Shown here: one piece after another, positions 61,380 through 64,000 of the stretch | Numbering within the stretch: position 1 is the stretch's first letter | How the letters are laid out: every line of letters begins with the position of its first letter | Assembly: GCF_004341235.1 (NCBI RefSeq) | Contig: NZ_SLUP01000007.1 | Coordinates: 229,121-293,120 of the forward strand | Origin: Mariniflexile fucanivorans | GTDB taxonomy: Bacteria; Bacteroidota; Bacteroidia; Flavobacteriales; Flavobacteriaceae | Direction: 5' to 3' | DNA: 64,000 bases | Made by a program: the position numbers and the translations under genes | The notes under the pieces: generated by a model | What the model was told of the DNA's origin: nothing | The model's database searches: none | The model's input: only the letters and a program-made list of their open reading frames with translations

Positions 61380-61925
61380 ATGAAAAAAGTAATTTTAACA
61401 ATGATCGCTTTAGTGACTATTTCACTAACAGTTTCTGCTCAAAAGCAAGTAAGTACAAAAACACACTTTAAATTCTTTTCCACAACACCTGCCGAAAATA
61501 TTGAAGCTAATAATTATGCGTCAGTAGGTACTATTACTCCTGCTTCCGGAGATATCGTTTTTTCTGTACCAATGCAGAGTTTTGAATTTGAAAAATCATT
61601 AATGCAAGAGCATTTTAATAGTAAAAAATTTTTAAATACAAAGGCAAATCCAAAAGCAAAGCTAATTGGAAAAATAGCGAATCTTGACGCTGTAAATTTC
61701 ACTAAAGACGGAACTTATAATGTAGATGTAACTGGAGACTTAACCATAAATGGTGTTACAAAACCTATTAAGGAAAAAGCAACAGTTGTGATAAAAGAAG
61801 GAAAAATTAGTTTGGCATCCAAATTTAACCTTACGCTAGCTGATTATGAGATAGCTTTCAAAGGAGGAAAACCTTCTACAAATATTGCTAAAACAGTAGA
61901 AGTTACTGTAGAAGCGAATTATTAA
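61380..61925 (+). CDS. YceI family protein
   Basis: 181 residues with signal peptide MKKVILTMIALVTISLTVSAQ cleaved near residue 21. The YceI lipocalin-like beta barrel is seen in FSVPMQSFEFEKSLMQEHFN, FTKDGTYNVDVTGDLTINGV and ASKFNLTLADYEIAF. These proteins bind isoprenoid-like lipids in the periplasm. It follows the OB-fold gene and is closed by a strong terminator. Confidence 0.92.
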   Translation: MKKVILTMIALVTISLTVSAQKQVSTKTHFKFFSTTPAENIEANNYASVGTITPASGDIVFSVPMQSFEFEKSLMQEHFNSKKFLNTKANPKAKLIGKIANLDAVNFTKDGTYNVDVTGDLTINGVTKPIKEKATVVIKEGKISLASKFNLTLADYEIAFKGGKPSTNIAKTVEVTVEANY

Positions 61926-61940
61926 TTCAAATAAAAAATA

Positions 61941-61974
61941 AACAATCTTGATTTACTCATCAAGATTGTTTTTT
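61941..61974 (+). terminator. Terminator after yceI
   Basis: AACAATCTTGAT pairs perfectly with ATCAAGATTGTT around loop TTACTC, followed by T4. Confidence 0.92.
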
Positions 61975-61988
61975 AACTACATATTATT

Positions 61989-62540
61989 ATGGCACATTTA
62001 AAATTAGAAAACAATACAATTTCGCCAATTTCTCAAGAGATTTTAGATAAAACACAAAAAGCATTAGGTTTTATTCCAAACATGTACCAAAAAATGGGGG
62101 TTAACCCAGCTTTGCTAGATGCTTACACATATTCTTATAACTCGTTTAGAGCTAATTCTGGCTTTAATTCTGTTGAACAAGAAGTGGTTTTTCTTTCAGT
62201 AGCCTATGAAAATAATTGTGAATATTGTATGGCGGCTCACAGTTTCGTGGGAGATATGATGAGCAAAGTTCCTACTGAAGTCACAAATGCTATTCGTGAT
62301 AATAAACAAGTTCCCGATACTAAATTAGCAGCTTTGTCAAAGCTAACACGTTCACTTACCGCAAATAGAGGACATGTTTCACAAGCAGAAGTTGATGATT
62401 TTTTAGCAATTGGATATACTGAAGCACATGTTTTAAGTATTGTTACTGGCATAGCAGTAAAAACATTAAGTAACTACTCAAATCATCTTACAAATCCAGT
62501 AGTAGATGTTCCTTTTGCAGGGAGAATCTGGAAAAAATAA
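61989..62540 (+). CDS. Carboxymuconolactone decarboxylase/AhpD-like protein
   Basis: 183 residues. EQEVVFLSVAYENNCEYCMA, AHSFVGDMM carries the CxxC-x3-H active site of AhpD-like alkylhydroperoxidase and peroxidase-related enzymes. The rest is helical, and FIPNMYQKMGVNPALLDAY is a further family mark. It could reduce peroxides with a thiol partner. It follows the yceI unit and a DinB-like gene follows 68 bp later. Confidence 0.9.
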   Translation: MAHLKLENNTISPISQEILDKTQKALGFIPNMYQKMGVNPALLDAYTYSYNSFRANSGFNSVEQEVVFLSVAYENNCEYCMAAHSFVGDMMSKVPTEVTNAIRDNKQVPDTKLAALSKLTRSLTANRGHVSQAEVDDFLAIGYTEAHVLSIVTGIAVKTLSNYSNHLTNPVVDVPFAGRIWKK

Positions 62541-62608
62541 GCTTTTACATATTAACCAACTATGTCAGGAAAACAAAATAAGACGTCTATTTCTTAAATC
62601 AAGCATAA

Positions 62609-63112
62609 ATGCAAAACTATTGTAAAGAGAATTTAAATGAGATAAAAACTGTATTGCTTCAATTAACTAATGAGCAATATACATTTCAATCTACAACATT
62701 ATTTGGTGCAACCATAGGGCAACATGTTAGACACATTATAGAATTCTATCAAAGTGTCTTTAGTGGTTTTGAAGCAAAAACTATTAACTATGATAATCGA
62801 GTACGAAATCTTTCAATTGAAACCGATACCAAAATTGCTATTCAAGTAATTGATGAAATTTGTGCAAAATTAAAAACAGAAAATAATGATATACAAATGA
62901 TTTTGGAAGGTAATTTTTGTGCAGAAGAAGGGAAGCAAATTAAAATTGAAACTTCTTTTTTAAGAGAATTGGCTTATTGTTTAGAACATAGTATTCATCA
63001 TCAAGCGTTGATTAAAGTTGGCTTGCTAGAAGTGAAATGTTTGAATTTTATAGATGATACTTTTGGGTTAGCACCAGCAACTATTAGACATAGGAAGCAA
63101 TGTGTTCAGTAA
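62609..63112 (+). CDS. DinB-like four-helix protein
   Basis: 167 residues. The DinB/YfiT metal site is seen as GATIGQHVRHIIEFYQSVFS (first His pair near 37-41) and LAYCLEHSIHHQALIKVGL (near 127-132). These metal-binding four-helix proteins include thiol-dependent transferases. No specific substrate is clear. It overlaps the NRDE gene by 13 bases, so the two are coupled. Confidence 0.85.
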   Translation: MQNYCKENLNEIKTVLLQLTNEQYTFQSTTLFGATIGQHVRHIIEFYQSVFSGFEAKTINYDNRVRNLSIETDTKIAIQVIDEICAKLKTENNDIQMILEGNFCAEEGKQIKIETSFLRELAYCLEHSIHHQALIKVGLLEVKCLNFIDDTFGLAPATIRHRKQCVQ

Positions 63113-63798
63113 GTTTTGTTCCTTTAGAAGGTGGGTTCCTTTTAACATCTAACAGAGATGAAAAAAGTTATCGCCCCACTATTGAACCAAAAATATATTT
63201 TGAAAATGGAGTTGAGTTGATCTACCCCAAAGATAAGAAAGCCGGCGGTACTTGGATTGTGGCAAAGGAGGATGGTACATGTATAGTGTTACTTAATGGT
63301 GCTTTTGAAAACCATCAAAAAAAAGACTTCTACACTAAAAGCAGAGGCGTTGTTCTAAAGGAAATAATAGTAGATGAAGAACCAGTATTTTATTTTTCAG
63401 AAGTAAATTTAAAGCAGGTGGAGCCATTCACCTTAATCATTTTTCAAAAGAATGAATTAACAGAAGTAAGATGGGACGGAGTTGGAAAATATATCACCCC
63501 AAAATCTATTGATAAACCACATTTTTGGAGTTCTGCAACGCTATATAATCAAAGCCAACAAGATATCAGAAAACAATGGTTTCAAGATTTTTGTTATAAA
63601 AAAAGCTTAACTGTTGGTAATATGTTATCATTTCATAGCGATACACATTCAGAAAATACAGAATTTGGTTTAGCTATTAATCGAGAAGACAAAACCCAAA
63701 CAGTAAGCATAACCCAATTAGTTTTGAATAATAATAAGGTTGAAATGACCTATATTGATAGAATTACAAATAAAATAATTGAAAATATAACGTTTTGA
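63100..63798 (+). CDS. NRDE/TANGO2 family protein
   Basis: 232 residues. MCSVSFVPLEGGFLLTSNRD, then EKSYRPTIEP is the N-terminal NRDE motif with a Cys2 expected to be the nucleophile. GGTWIVAKEDGTCIVLLNGA matches too. TANGO2 homologs are linked to lipid or haem handling in eukaryotes; bacterial roles are unknown. The start overlaps the DinB-like end by 13 bases. The stop overlaps the TTG of the next gene. Confidence 0.9.
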   Translation: MCSVSFVPLEGGFLLTSNRDEKSYRPTIEPKIYFENGVELIYPKDKKAGGTWIVAKEDGTCIVLLNGAFENHQKKDFYTKSRGVVLKEIIVDEEPVFYFSEVNLKQVEPFTLIIFQKNELTEVRWDGVGKYITPKSIDKPHFWSSATLYNQSQQDIRKQWFQDFCYKKSLTVGNMLSFHSDTHSENTEFGLAINREDKTQTVSITQLVLNNNKVEMTYIDRITNKIIENITF

Positions 63799-64000
63799 GA
63801 ACTCTAAAAAATACCATTCATAAAATCTTAAATTGGGAATATTGGAATACGAATGTGATTTATTTTCCAATATTTTTCTATTGGATTTATTTGAGCATTA
63901 AAGCACGTTCATTAGGTTTTTTTAATGCCAGTAATCCTAAAATAATCAATGGTGGCTTTGCTTTAGAAAGTAAAAAAGAGATATATGATTTAATCCCTAA
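63795..64000 (+). CDS. ATP-grasp-like protein, N-terminal part (partial)
   Basis: 68 codons, cut by the window edge. It starts at TTG 63795, overlapping the stop of the NRDE gene. The segment WEYWNTNVIYFPIFFYWIYL followed by SIKARSLGFFNASNPKII and GGFALESKKEIYDLIP resembles Bacteroidota proteins annotated as D-alanine-D-alanine ligase-like ATP-grasp enzymes, from memory. The hydrophobic N-terminus suggests membrane association. Not enough is present to settle the function. Confidence 0.6.
   Translation, partial: MRTLKNTIHKILNWEYWNTNVIYFPIFFYWIYLSIKARSLGFFNASNPKIINGGFALESKKEIYDLIP

Overview
The window looks like chromosomal DNA of a member of the Flavobacteriaceae (Bacteroidota). The DNA is AT-rich. 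The genes have family-typical forms: a Rho with a long basic N-terminal insert, FadL/OmpP1-type porin, DUF4293 beside rho, DUF1599, a DoxX-type protein of the BT_3928 type, and an eukaryote-like ProS. Many genes are preceded by the Bacteroidota -7 box TAnnTTTG. Genus cannot be fixed from the sequence alone.

Left core region (1-34,992). It opens with an incomplete three-gene minus-strand operon of unknown role. Its largest gene is a >996-residue protein with two alpha/beta-hydrolase nucleophile motifs and a C-terminal segment that resembles CHAT-associated proteins. Housekeeping genes follow: yidD, cysS, folE, a FadL-like porin with an odd Gly/Tyr/Trp/Ser-rich lipoprotein, proS, tRNA-Glu, rpsT, rho, an FKBP isomerase, a phosphoesterase, truA with an ABC exporter, a TPR-like/CHAT protein coupled to a 43-residue peptide, cdaA, folP, DUF1599, a DppB-type permease, a thioredoxin-like lipoprotein, tpiA, prmA and clpS. 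A sulfur-import-like cluster (two YeeE/YedE half-transporters, DUF2892, HMA) lies just before tRNA-Arg(ACG). Intergenic DNA carries a dispersed hairpin-forming repeat (18,856-19,010 and 31,830-31,916) and a small MITE-like insertion (18,212-18,358).

Accessory region (about 34,993-58,570). An integrative mobilizable element follows tRNA-Arg. It has an IntDOT-like tyrosine recombinase preceded by a perfect 26-bp palindrome. At the other end are ssb, a RadC-like protein, an oriT-like set of inverted repeats, a BfmA/BtgA-type accessory protein, a DUF5712-type relaxase, a VirD4-type coupling protein, an XRE regulator and two unknown genes. No mating-pore genes are present, so it probably needs a helper. 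Its cargo is a tight seven-gene minus-strand operon: Mod (type III DNA methyltransferase), AlbA/Schlafen-like ATPase, Res (type III restriction subunit), PLD-SNF2-like helicase, DUF4391, a GHKL ATPase fused to a PD-(D/E)XK-like nuclease, and an OLD-family AAA-TOPRIM nuclease. This is the best candidate for a new or composite anti-phage system.

Right region (58,570-64,000). Chromosomal-looking genes resume: a DUF547 gene broken by one missing base, an ECF sigma factor with a ZAS-like anti-sigma candidate, an OB-fold protein, YceI, an AhpD-like protein, a DinB-like protein, an NRDE/TANGO2 protein and the start of an ATP-grasp-like gene that runs off the edge.
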